Positions 1-6,793 are shown, counted from the stretch's first letter. The stretch: 10,518 nt of DNA from an uncultured Oscillospiraceae bacterium (GCA_910579725.1 CAJTUD010000028.1:26260-36777); one strand, 5' to 3'. Made by a program: numbers and translations. Notes: generated by a model from the sequence alone, not told the origin.

Positions 1-36
1 TGGTCCCGGGCGTCGTCACGTGGAGAAAGGCGCCGG

Positions 37-1758
37 TCAGCCCCGCTCTTCCACGCAGACCAGCTCAGGGGAGAGAATCTGTCTTGTCTTGAAGAGGAGA
101 AAGTCCTCCTCCGTACCTCCGGCGGCCATTAGGAGGAGAGGCCGGTACAAGGGCGACTGCGCCGCCTTGAGCAGTTTGCCGGCGGCGTAGGGCTCCCCCG
201 GCGTTTCCGTCTGCCGGAGCAGCAGCCGGTCCCCGTCCAGTACCAGCTTGAGGATTCTCACACAGGGCGTTTCCATAAATTCCAGCCGGATATGGAACAC
301 CGGACGCTCCTCCTCGTCGTGGGTGAAGCGTCCCAGAGCCGCCACGTGAAACATATTCCCGCGGAAATCCAGCTGGCTGACTTCCGGCCGGCCCAGACCA
401 ACAGGGAGACGGTAGAGCCCGTCCTTTTCCCGATAGATCAGCTCCGGCAGGCCTCCTTTGACGCTGACGGCCACAGAAACCACCCCGGCGGTATAGTTGT
501 TGTACAGCGCCTGCAGCACCAGGGGCAACAGCCCCGCGGAGGCTCCGCGGCTGTCCTGAACGGTAAAGCACCGGTTTAGGAAAGGGACGGCGGCCTTGCC
601 GGGGGCCTCCGGCTCCCGGCTGTAGGCGGAGAGATTCCGGACGGCAGCCGCCAGATCCCTCTGCGCGGCCGCGTCCTCCGGAATCTGCGCGGGGAACATG
701 CCTCCGAAATACCGGCTGACAATTTCAAAATACCGGCTTTCCTGGAAATCCGTGTCCGCTCCGGCGTTGGTCAGAACCAATATCCCGCTGTCCCGGAAGC
801 CCAGAACGTTCTGCCCCAGCATTCCGTTGAACAGGAAGGTGTTCTCGTGCCGCCCTACCCAGATCTGATAGCCGTAATTGAAATCTCCGGTTTCCGCCGG
901 GGGTTGGGCGTGGACGGCGGTGGCGGCAGAAAGGTACTCCCTGGACAGCAGTCTCTCGCCTTTCCACAGTCCGCCGTCCATTACCAGCTGCCCCAGCTTC
1001 GCCAGATCCTCGGGCCGGATATAGAGCCCCCATCCGCCCTTTTCGATGCCCTTGGGGCAGGTTTCCCAGTGTACGCCGGTGATCCCCATAGGCTGAAACA
1101 GCCGCTGGTCCAGGAAGTCCGTCATACTCATTCCCGCCTTCCGCCGTATGATGGCAGAGAGCATATAGGTGTTCAGGCTGTTGTAGGCAAACTCCGTCCC
1201 TGGTTCTCCCTTCATGGCGGCGCCCAGGAACCGGCGAATCCAGTCCGTCTCCGTCAGCGCTTCCGCCTCGGTAAAGGGCACGCCGGAGCGCATGGTGAGC
1301 AGATCCTCCACCGTCATCCCTTTTAACCTGCGGCGCGGAGAGGAGGCTCCGGCATCGTCAAAAATGTCCGCCACGGGGTCCTCAACGGACAGCAAACCGC
1401 TGTCCGCCAGCAGGCCGATGGCTAGGGACACAACGCTTTTGCAGGCGGAGAAGGTGTACTTTGCCGCCCGAAGGTCCTGTCCGCCGTAGGAGGCTTCGCA
1501 GATCACTCGTCCGCCCCGGAGGATCATGACGTTGTGTGTGTGCAGATCCCGGCCTCTCAGTTCCTCCAGAAATGCCTGGATATGCCGGGAGGAAACGCCC
1601 TGGCTTTCCGGCGTGACCCGGGGAAAGGGCTGGAGAACGCCTTCCAGGGGAATGGCGGGTTTCTCCGCCGCAGTTGGCAAAAAGGGTTCGGTGGCGGTAC
1701 GGACATCCAGAATACGGGTAAGCAGCTGAAAGGTACGGCTGGCGGTGGTCAGATTCAT
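37..1758 (-). CDS. Beta-lactamase-fold serine hydrolase (class C / 6-aminohexanoate-dimer hydrolase-like)
   Basis: This 573 aa protein belongs to the serine beta-lactamase-like superfamily (penicillin-binding-protein fold). The nucleophile motif SxxK is S104-A-C-K107, followed by the usual helix (SVVSLAIGLL). The second motif is Y192-N-S. The third-motif region appears as N311-G-M-L-G-Q, preceded by YGYQIW (295-300), as in NylB-like esterases/amidases rather than true beta-lactamases, which carry KTG there. The catalytic domain spans about residues 50-350. Residues about 390-573 form an extra C-terminal domain, probably beta-rich, of the kind appended to many of these hydrolases. I see no signal peptide or membrane segment, so it is probably cytoplasmic. 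The ATG start is preceded by AAGGAG with 8 bases of spacing. The substrate cannot be read from the sequence: an esterase, amidase or peptidase role is possible. It lies 107 bp downstream of the aldolase gene on the same strand, with a possible promoter of its own. Confidence 0.88.
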   Translation of the reverse strand: MNLTTASRTFQLLTRILDVRTATEPFLPTAAEKPAIPLEGVLQPFPRVTPESQGVSSRHIQAFLEELRGRDLHTHNVMILRGGRVICEASYGGQDLRAAKYTFSACKSVVSLAIGLLADSGLLSVEDPVADIFDDAGASSPRRRLKGMTVEDLLTMRSGVPFTEAEALTETDWIRRFLGAAMKGEPGTEFAYNSLNTYMLSAIIRRKAGMSMTDFLDQRLFQPMGITGVHWETCPKGIEKGGWGLYIRPEDLAKLGQLVMDGGLWKGERLLSREYLSAATAVHAQPPAETGDFNYGYQIWVGRHENTFLFNGMLGQNVLGFRDSGILVLTNAGADTDFQESRYFEIVSRYFGGMFPAQIPEDAAAQRDLAAAVRNLSAYSREPEAPGKAAVPFLNRCFTVQDSRGASAGLLPLVLQALYNNYTAGVVSVAVSVKGGLPELIYREKDGLYRLPVGLGRPEVSQLDFRGNMFHVAALGRFTHDEEERPVFHIRLEFMETPCVRILKLVLDGDRLLLRQTETPGEPYAAGKLLKAAQSPLYRPLLLMAAGGTEEDFLLFKTRQILSPELVCVEERG

Positions 1759-1797
1759 ATGGTTCTCTCCTTGCCTTGGCAGTTGGCTTATTGTGCC

Positions 1798-1826
1798 ACT
1801 ATACTACATGGGAATTTCCAATACAA
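1798..1826 (-). promoter_or_regulatory. Candidate promoter of the serine hydrolase gene
   Basis: On the minus strand, TATAGT (1798-1803) matches the -10 consensus at five of six positions. It sits 17 bases downstream of a weak -35, TTGTAT (1821-1826). A short inverted repeat, AATAC-aaca-GTATT (1820-1833 on the plus strand), overlaps the -35 and could be an operator. The -35 is poor, so the hydrolase might instead be transcribed by readthrough from the aldolase gene, or depend on an activator. Confidence 0.4.
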
Positions 1827-1865
1827 CAGTATTTTGTGAACAAGCCGGGGCGGCCCCTGCTTTTT

Positions 1866-2888
1866 TCAGCGGATCAGACTGCCGGTCAGCTCCACCAGCG
1901 CGTCCGTATCCTCTTCCCGGGTGTGCCAGGCCGTGACAAACCGGATGCAGGTCCGGCCGGCGTCCATTTTTCGCTCCACCTCGAACTCTGCGTGTTCCCT
2001 CAGCCTCTCCACCGCCCCGTCGGGCAGGATAGGGAAAACCTGGTTGCTTTCCGCCGGGGCCAGCAGGGGAATTCCCATGGCCTCCAGACCCTCCGCGATC
2101 CGGCGGGCCAGGGCGTTGGCGTGGGATGCCAGCTTCAGATACAATCCATCCTTCAGAATGGCCGAGAACTGCACCCCCAGCAGCCGCCCTTTGGCCAGCA
2201 TGGCCCCCTGCTGCTTCATGCAGCAGCGGAATCCGGGCTGGAGGGCGGGATTGACGATGACCAGGGCCTCCCCAAAAAGGAGGCCGTTTTTCGTCCCTCC
2301 GAGGGTAAACGCGTCGCAGGTTTCCCCGTAATCTGCGAAGGAAGTGCCGCCCGCTTCCATGGCGCTGCCCAGCCGGGCTCCGTCGCAGTAGAGCAGAAGG
2401 CGCTTTTCATCGCAGGCCGCCCTCAGAGCATGCAGGCCGGGTCCGTCATATATCGTGCCCAGCTCCGTAGAGTTGGAGATGTACGCCAGCCGGGGGCTTA
2501 CGGTGTGCTCGTTGAAGGGGCCCGCCAGATGAGACTCCAGAAGCTCCGGCGTCAGCCTGCCGTCAGAGGAGGGCAGGTGCAGGATTTTGTGGCCGTTATG
2601 CTCCACCGCTCCGGCCTCATGGACGCAGATGTGCCCGCTGTCTGCCGATATTGCCGCCTCATAGGGCCGCAGAAAAGCTCCGATGGCTGTCTTGTTCACC
2701 TGGGTTCCGCCCACCAGGAAATGAACCGCCGCTCCGGGACAGCGGCACAGATCTCGAATCATGTCCGCAGCCTCCCGGCAGCAAGGGTCCGTCCCGTATC
2801 CTGCCGTCAGATCCATGTTGGTGCGGCACAGCGCCTCCAGCACCGCGGGGTGAGCTCCCGCGCCATAGTCGTTCCGAAAATACAGCAT
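1866..2888 (-). CDS. ltaE: Low-specificity L-threonine aldolase family protein (PLP-dependent)
   Basis: This 340 aa protein has the length and layout of the fold-type I threonine aldolase / beta-eliminating lyase family (PF01212). Members reversibly cleave L-threonine or L-allo-threonine to glycine and acetaldehyde in the cytoplasm. The N-terminus has the family signature RNDYGAGAHPAVLEAL (residues 5-20). H90 (in CVHEAG) is positioned to stack on the PLP ring. D169 and R172 in CDGARL (168-173) would contact the cofactor, and K200 in LGGTKNG is the expected Schiff-base lysine. No key residue is missing. The ATG is preceded by AAAGGAG with 6 bases of spacing. yjdF lies 58 bp upstream on the same strand, with a GC hairpin between but no T-tract, so co-transcription is likely. 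The family assignment is firm. The exact amino-acid substrate is not, since relatives act on phenylserine or other beta-hydroxy amino acids. Confidence 0.88.
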   Translation of the reverse strand: MLYFRNDYGAGAHPAVLEALCRTNMDLTAGYGTDPCCREAADMIRDLCRCPGAAVHFLVGGTQVNKTAIGAFLRPYEAAISADSGHICVHEAGAVEHNGHKILHLPSSDGRLTPELLESHLAGPFNEHTVSPRLAYISNSTELGTIYDGPGLHALRAACDEKRLLLYCDGARLGSAMEAGGTSFADYGETCDAFTLGGTKNGLLFGEALVIVNPALQPGFRCCMKQQGAMLAKGRLLGVQFSAILKDGLYLKLASHANALARRIAEGLEAMGIPLLAPAESNQVFPILPDGAVERLREHAEFEVERKMDAGRTCIRFVTAWHTREEDTDALVELTGSLIR

Positions 2889-2910
2889 GTTGCGCTCCTT
2901 TCTGTGTCAC

Positions 2911-2932
2911 GGGGGAGGCTGCCGCCTCCCCC
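2911..2932 (-). other. Intercistronic GC hairpin between yjdF and the aldolase gene
   Basis: This is a perfect 9 bp inverted repeat, GGGGGAGGC / GCCTCCCCC, around a 4-base loop. On the minus strand it lies 14 bases past the yjdF stop and about 22 bases before the aldolase start. No U-run follows, so it is not a standard intrinsic terminator. It may stabilise the 3' end of yjdF mRNA, set the expression ratio of the two genes, or partly attenuate. Confidence 0.7.
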
Positions 2933-2946
2933 ATGCCTGGAAACTG

Positions 2947-3366
2947 TCAGTGGCCCCGGTGTTTTTTCTTTCGCTTCTCCCGGCGCAGCAGGAAGCGGCG
3001 TTTCTCCTCCGCCTCCCGAGTGTCCCGGAGGAGAATCTGGCGTTCCTTCTTCCGCTGCTCTTGCTGGAGCTGAAGGGCCTGCTGTGCTTTGGTGCCGGTA
3101 CCGGTGGGCCGGGTCTGCTGCCGGGCCAGACGCTCAACCCGCTTGGGATTGCGCCTGGACTCCGGCTCGGTCTCCACGCCCAGGGAGGGTGAGAAGGTCA
3201 GATGGCAGTAGCGGTCCAGAATAAACCCGTAGATCTCGCAGTCCCGGGGTTCGGCGCCGAATACCACACGGCAGGCCGCATACCGGCCCCCGCTCTCCCG
3301 CTCAAACACGCCTGTCCAGAAAGGCGGGTCAAACAGGACCGTCAGCTTTGTTTTTCCAGTTTCCAT
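2947..3366 (-). CDS. yjdF: YjdF family protein (DUF2992)
   Basis: This 139 aa protein has the two-part architecture of the YjdF/DUF2992 family. The compact N-terminal part (residues about 6-55) carries TVLFDPPFWTGVFER and the RVVFGAEPRDCEIYGFIL stretch. The C-terminal part (about 65-139) is very rich in Arg, Lys, Glu and Gln, predicted helical or coiled, and contains RRNPKRVERLAR. The biochemical function of the family is unknown. It is best known as the gene downstream of the yjdF RNA, which senses aromatic nitrogen heterocycles, so a role in handling or resisting such compounds is an inference from family knowledge. I place the start at METGKT because AAGGAGG lies 8 bases upstream. The open frame continues further 5', but that extension would lie inside the structured leader. 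The high charge suggests nucleic-acid or ribosome contact, which is speculative. Confidence 0.88.
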   Translation of the reverse strand: METGKTKLTVLFDPPFWTGVFERESGGRYAACRVVFGAEPRDCEIYGFILDRYCHLTFSPSLGVETEPESRRNPKRVERLARQQTRPTGTGTKAQQALQLQQEQRKKERQILLRDTREAEEKRRFLLRREKRKKKHRGH

Positions 3367-3372
3367 AATTGG

Positions 3373-3474
3373 TTCCTCCTTTTTTCCTTGCAGCAGAGAA
3401 CGGACGACCAAAGGAGGAAGGCTACTGACCCGGGCGGAGAAACGCCCAGGCTCCCGGACTACCAACCGGGATGT
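3373..3474 (-). promoter_or_regulatory. yjdF-type (azaaromatic-sensing) riboswitch leader
   Basis: Between a strong promoter and yjdF lies a roughly 110-base leader with clear RNA structure. The first helix is TCCCGG / CCGGGA (6 bp; 3452-3471), capped by TTGGTAGT. Next is an 8 bp helix CCTGGGCG / CGCCCGGG, with one G-T wobble (about 3429-3450) and a short pyrimidine-rich loop. The single-stranded stretch TCAGTAGC follows. Then TTCCTCCTTT (3410-3419) is exactly complementary over 10 bases to AAAGGAGGAA (3373-3382), which contains the yjdF Shine-Dalgarno sequence. Ligand-dependent release of the ribosome binding site is therefore the likely mechanism. The assignment rests on this structure and on the downstream gene being yjdF, the gene normally found behind this RNA. 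I could not run a covariance model, and the exact boundaries are approximate. Confidence 0.8.
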
Positions 3475-3495
3475 GTTTTTATCCCTGCCGGATCT

Positions 3496-3524
3496 ATTTT
3501 AGCAAAACCGGGGAGAAGCGTCAA
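3496..3524 (-). promoter_or_regulatory. Sigma-70-type promoter of the yjdF leader transcript
   Basis: On the minus strand, TTGACG (3519-3524) and TAAAAT (3496-3501) are separated by exactly 17 bases, each one mismatch from consensus. Transcription would begin near 3489, just 5' of the first riboswitch helix. This supports both the promoter and the leader call. Confidence 0.75.
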
Positions 3525-3541
3525 GGTTTCCAACCGCAGCC

Positions 3542-3556
3542 ACCGGAAGATCCGGT
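3542..3556. repeat. Short palindrome upstream of the yjdF promoter
   Basis: ACCGGA-aga-TCCGGT is a 6 bp perfect inverted repeat with a 3-base centre. It ends 17 bases upstream of the yjdF -35 element. The position suits an activator or repressor operator, but I cannot assign a regulator. Confidence 0.45.
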
Positions 3557-3664
3557 TTGCCGCGAAGAGGGCCGGGCTGTTTGTGCACTTTTTTGCCGTG
3601 GCGGCGGCAATGGTTTTCATCCGGGGCCCGGTGGGACGCAATTCTTCCTGCATTGCCGGTAGGA

Positions 3665-3696
3665 TTTTGCAGGAACGGCTCGGTATAGCTGCAAAA
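3665..3696. repeat. Inverted repeat TTTTGCAG...CTGCAAAA
   Basis: Perfect 8-base arms TTTTGCAG (3665-3672) and CTGCAAAA (3689-3696) flank a 16-base centre. The arm-to-arm distance of 24 bases is close to two helical turns, which would suit a dimeric regulator. As RNA it would be a weak stem with a large loop. No gene ends nearby that would need a terminator here. Confidence 0.5.
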
Positions 3697-3760
3697 GCGC
3701 CCGTTTTCAGTCTCTGAGCCCGTCAATCATACAAAAACAGTCTGGAAAACAGATTTTTGC

Positions 3761-3777
3761 TTGTGGACTATTCACAA
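3761..3777. promoter_or_regulatory. Rex-like inverted repeat over the -35 of the hydratase operon
   Basis: TTGTGGACTATTCACAA contains the right Rex half-site TTCACAA in full and the left half TTGTGAA with one mismatch. Rex is a redox-sensing repressor responding to NADH/NAD+. The known consensus is TTGTGAA-N4-TTCACAA, 18 bases, and here the centre is one base shorter. The repeat overlaps the -35 hexamer, so a binding protein would block transcription. The odd spacing makes the Rex identity uncertain. Confidence 0.4.
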
Positions 3778-3799
3778 AGGCTGGGTGATGTGATACACT
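3771..3799 (+). promoter_or_regulatory. Promoter of the hydratase-methyltransferase-icd operon
   Basis: TTCACA (3771-3776) and TACACT (3794-3799) are separated by 17 bases. A TG dinucleotide one base before the -10 gives an extended -10 element (TGATACACT). Transcription would start near 3806, about 55 bases before the chosen start codon. Confidence 0.6.
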
Positions 3800-3860
3800 C
3801 AAACTGTCAAATCCAGCGGTGGGAATGAACCCTGCCGCTGACAAACGGAGGAAAGCTTGT

Positions 3861-6122
3861 ATGGTAGAAGTCATTCAGCAGGGCGCATACTTAGTGGACG
3901 GCCAGATCATCCCCGCCGGTCAGGCCCAGGGGCAGCCCGCCCCCGGCGAGGCGAGGGAAAAGACAATCGCCTATTCCATTCTCCGCGCCCACAACAAGGG
4001 AACGGATCCCCGGAAACTGAGAATCAGGTTCGACGCGCTTATCTCCCACGACATCACGTTTGTGGGTATCATCCAAACTGCAAAAGCCAGCGGCCTGAAA
4101 GAGTTCCCCATTCCCTACGCCATGACCAACTGCCACAATTCCCTGTGCGCCGTGGGCGGGACCATCAACGAGGATGACCATGCCTTCGGACTGTCCGCCG
4201 CGAAAAAATATGGCGGCATCTACGTCCCCGCCAATCAGGCCGTCATCCACCAGTACGCCCGGGAGCGCCTGGCGGGCTGCGGAAAAATGATCCTGGGCTC
4301 CGACTCCCACACTCGCTACGGCGCTTACGGCTGCATGGGCGTGGGCGAAGGCGGCGGCGAGCTGGTAAAGCAGCTGCTGGACAACACCTACGATGTGGCT
4401 GCGCCGGAGGTGGTGCTGGTCTATCTGGAAGGAAAGCCCCGGAAGGGCGTGGGCCCCCAGGATGTGGCCATCGCCCTGGTGGCCGCAACCTTCCCCAAGG
4501 GCCTTGTGAAAAACAAGGTGCTGGAGTTCGTGGGCCCCGGCGTGAAGGAGCTCAGCTGCGACTATCGCATCGGTATCGACGTGATGACCACGGAGACCAG
4601 CTGCCTGAGCTCCATCTGGGAGACGGACGAGACAATTCAGAAGTACTACGAAAACGTGGGCCGTCCCGGGGACTTCCGGGAGCTGAAGCCCGGCAGCGGC
4701 GCGTACTATGACAGCGTGGTGAAAATTGACCTGAGCAGGGTGGAGTGCATGATCGCCCTGCCCTTCCATCCCTCCATCGCGTACACCGTTCATGAATTGC
4801 AGGCCAACCCGGAGAAGATCTTTGCCGAGGTGGAAGCTGCCTGCAACAAGCAGCTGGGAGGCAGGGTAACGATGGACCTCCGACGGAACATCGTGGACGG
4901 AAAGGTTACATGTGAGCAGGGCGTTATCGTGGGCTGTTCCGGCGGTATGTACGAGAACATTGTGGAAGCCGCCCATATTCTGGATGGACAGTCCATCGGC
5001 AGCGGCTACTTTGACATGTCTGTCTACCCCTCCTCCACCCCCATTTCCCTGGCCATCACCAGAAACGGTGTGGCCGCCAGACTGATGGAGGCCGGGTGTG
5101 TGATGAAGCCCGCCTTCTGCGGTCCCTGCTTCGGCGCGGGAGACACCCCGGCCAACAATGCCCTGTCCATCCGCCACGCCACCCGGAATTTCGCCAACCG
5201 GGAGGGCTCCAAGCCCGGCAGCGGCCAGATCTCTGCTGTGGCTCTGATGGATGCCCGGTCTATCGCCGCCACCGCCCGCAGCGGCGGCGTTCTCACCGCC
5301 GCTACCGACATCGATTACGAGCTTCCCACCGCCGGGGAGCTGGAATACCGCTATGACGGCGGCGTCTACGCCAAGCGGTGCTACGAGGGATTCGGAAAAG
5401 CCGATCCCACCGTGGAGCTGCGTTATGGGCCCAACATCAAGGACTGGCCCCATATGCCCAGGCTGGAGGAGGATTTGCTGGTGAAGCTGTGCGCCGTGAT
5501 CCACGACAGCGTCACCACCACCGATGAGCTGATCCCCTCCGGAGAGACCAGCTCCTACCGCTCCAATCCCATCGGGCTCAGCGAGTTTGCCCTCAGCCGC
5601 CGGGTGCCGGAATACGTGGGCCGTAGCAAGGCTGTCCGCGCTCTGGAGGAAGCCCGGGAGGCTGGAGAGATCCCCGCTGGGGTTCAGGAGGTTCTGGACA
5701 GAGTGGGCGGCGACGGAAGGCGCACCACCGTGGGCTCCTGTGTGTTTGCCAAACGGCCCGGCGACGGTTCCGCCCGGGAACAGGCCGCTTCCTGCCAGAA
5801 GGTGCTGGGCGGATTCGCCAACATTTGCTATGAGTACGCTACCAAACGTTACCGCTCCAACTGCATCAACTGGGGCATTGTCCCTTTTACCATGGACGCC
5901 TCGGAGGAATTTCCGTATGAAGAAGGGGACTGGGTGTATATCCCCGGACTGAAGAAGGCCATCGCCGGTGGAGTGGAGGAGATGACTGCCAAGGTGATCC
6001 GCAGAGATGGCTCCGTCCATGATCTGCCGCTCAAGTGCGCGGGATTGACGGAGGATGAGAAGCTGATCCTTCAGGAAGGCTGTTTGATGAACTACTATGC
6101 CGCCGGGTACGGCAGGGACTAA
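3861..6122 (+). CDS. ybhJ: Aconitase-superfamily hydratase, YbhJ type; probable functional aconitase
   Basis: This 753 aa protein is strongly similar, from memory of the family, to Escherichia coli YbhJ, a predicted aconitase-family hydratase of the same length. Shared blocks include FDALISHDITFVGIIQTA (57-74), TNCHNSLCAVGGTINEDDH (89-107), LGSDSHTRYGA (145-155) and NREGSKPGSGQ (446-456). The likely [4Fe-4S] ligands are C359 (in VGCSGG) and C420/C423 (in FCGPCFGAGDT), so the cluster cysteines are intact. The last part (about 600-753) is the swivel domain carrying substrate contacts. The frame extends upstream, but ATG at 3861 has GGAGG 9 bases before it, so I start there. It is first in an operon with icd, which points to citrate/isocitrate isomerisation feeding 2-oxoglutarate synthesis. 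YbhJ itself has no firmly proven substrate known to me, so another hydro-lyase activity remains possible. Confidence 0.9.
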   Translation: MVEVIQQGAYLVDGQIIPAGQAQGQPAPGEAREKTIAYSILRAHNKGTDPRKLRIRFDALISHDITFVGIIQTAKASGLKEFPIPYAMTNCHNSLCAVGGTINEDDHAFGLSAAKKYGGIYVPANQAVIHQYARERLAGCGKMILGSDSHTRYGAYGCMGVGEGGGELVKQLLDNTYDVAAPEVVLVYLEGKPRKGVGPQDVAIALVAATFPKGLVKNKVLEFVGPGVKELSCDYRIGIDVMTTETSCLSSIWETDETIQKYYENVGRPGDFRELKPGSGAYYDSVVKIDLSRVECMIALPFHPSIAYTVHELQANPEKIFAEVEAACNKQLGGRVTMDLRRNIVDGKVTCEQGVIVGCSGGMYENIVEAAHILDGQSIGSGYFDMSVYPSSTPISLAITRNGVAARLMEAGCVMKPAFCGPCFGAGDTPANNALSIRHATRNFANREGSKPGSGQISAVALMDARSIAATARSGGVLTAATDIDYELPTAGELEYRYDGGVYAKRCYEGFGKADPTVELRYGPNIKDWPHMPRLEEDLLVKLCAVIHDSVTTTDELIPSGETSSYRSNPIGLSEFALSRRVPEYVGRSKAVRALEEAREAGEIPAGVQEVLDRVGGDGRRTTVGSCVFAKRPGDGSAREQAASCQKVLGGFANICYEYATKRYRSNCINWGIVPFTMDASEEFPYEEGDWVYIPGLKKAIAGGVEEMTAKVIRRDGSVHDLPLKCAGLTEDEKLILQEGCLMNYYAAGYGRD

Positions 6123-6128
6123 ACCGCC

Positions 6129-6773
6129 ATGAGCATAGATAAAGAGAATTTCTGGGAGAATTGTTGGATGCAGGAAAGTCCTGAAAGACTGTATATTTAT
6201 CTGGATGATTCGTATCAATCCAAAGACAATATTATTGATATCTTCAGAGAGTATCGCGTAAATACCATCTGCGACGCAGCCTGCGGCTATGGCGCGTACA
6301 GTCTCGCATTTGCCTCCAACGGCTTTCAGGTGGAAAGCTTTGATATCTCCCCCTCTGCGGTCAGGATTACCCAGCGCTGCATGGAAAAATATGGCATAAC
6401 CATAGACGTAAAAGCTGCAAATATCTTATCCAGCGGATATGCGGATGCGGCGTTTGATGGAGTGATTGCAAGTTCTGTTCTGGATCATATGACCATCGCA
6501 GACGCGCAGAGAGCCCTGTCCGAGCTATGCCGGATCACCAGGCCGGGCGGCCTGATTCTGGTATCCTTTGATACGCCGGAGGCATCTGACTTGAAAATGG
6601 ACCACGAGGTTCTTGAGGACGGCAGCCTGCGGTATGTGGACGGCACGTCCAGAGCCGGGATGATCTTTCATCCATACGGCAAAGAAGAAATTGATCTGCT
6701 TCTGGCTGGGAAAAGGGTGATATACGAGCACACCAATCAAAAGGGCGAACAGATTCGCATTCTGGAAAAGTAG
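6129..6773 (+). CDS. Class I SAM-dependent methyltransferase, substrate unknown
   Basis: This 214 aa protein has the Rossmann-type methyltransferase signatures in order. Motif I is CDAACGYGA (48-56). An acidic ribose-binding residue is D72 in ESFDIS. Motif IV-like FDGVIASSVLDHM lies at 109-121, and the post-core strand RPGGLILVSF at 138-147. The C-terminal part (GMIFHPYGKEEIDLLL) resembles small-molecule methyltransferases of the methyltransferase-11/25 type. It starts 6 bases after the hydratase stop with no good Shine-Dalgarno sequence, so translation is probably coupled. icd follows after 20 bases. Base composition is unlike its neighbours: I count 321 G+C in 660 bases (6121-6780), and only 17 in 60 at 6181-6240, against 42 in 60 at 5161-5220 within the hydratase. 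This suggests later acquisition into the operon. It does not obviously match trans-aconitate methyltransferase Tam in sequence, though the context invites that idea. Confidence 0.85.
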   Translation: MSIDKENFWENCWMQESPERLYIYLDDSYQSKDNIIDIFREYRVNTICDAACGYGAYSLAFASNGFQVESFDISPSAVRITQRCMEKYGITIDVKAANILSSGYADAAFDGVIASSVLDHMTIADAQRALSELCRITRPGGLILVSFDTPEASDLKMDHEVLEDGSLRYVDGTSRAGMIFHPYGKEEIDLLLAGKRVIYEHTNQKGEQIRILEK

Positions 6774-6793
6774 GATGAAAAAAGGAGATCACC

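Larger units (their letters stand above)
3525..3760. other. Divergent intergenic region without a credible gene
   Basis: This stretch separates the minus-strand yjdF promoter from the plus-strand hydratase promoter. The short open frames crossing it have no ribosome binding site, no recognisable motif and implausible composition. I regard it as non-coding. It contains two inverted repeats, listed separately, that its neighbours do not explain. Confidence 0.6.

Noticed and set aside
1841..1866. Possible terminator after the aldolase gene (GGGGCCGCCCC)
   Set aside because: The stem is only 4 bp with a 3-base loop, and the poly-T lies on the wrong side for minus-strand transcription. On the plus strand no gene ends there.
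1776..3224. 482-codon open frame on the plus strand across the aldolase and yjdF genes
   Set aside because: It overlaps two recognised minus-strand genes, has low-complexity Pro/Ser/Arg composition and no ribosome binding site.
3367..3465. N-terminal extension of yjdF to an upstream ATG at 3465
   Set aside because: The extension would translate through the structured leader, and the internal ATG at 3366 has a strong AGGAGG at proper spacing and begins where family members begin.
3741..3757. TCTG-gaaaa-CAGA followed by TTTTT as a terminator
   Set aside because: A 4 bp A/T-containing stem is too weak, and no plus-strand gene precedes it.
3819..3860. Upstream ATG of the hydratase giving a 767-residue protein
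   Set aside because: The extra 14 residues lack family similarity. The ATG at 3861 has a good GGAGG and gives the usual 753-residue length.
3891..6218. 775-codon open frame on the minus strand opposite the hydratase gene
   Set aside because: Antisense shadow caused by high G+C and biased codon third positions. The plus frame is a complete aconitase-family protein.
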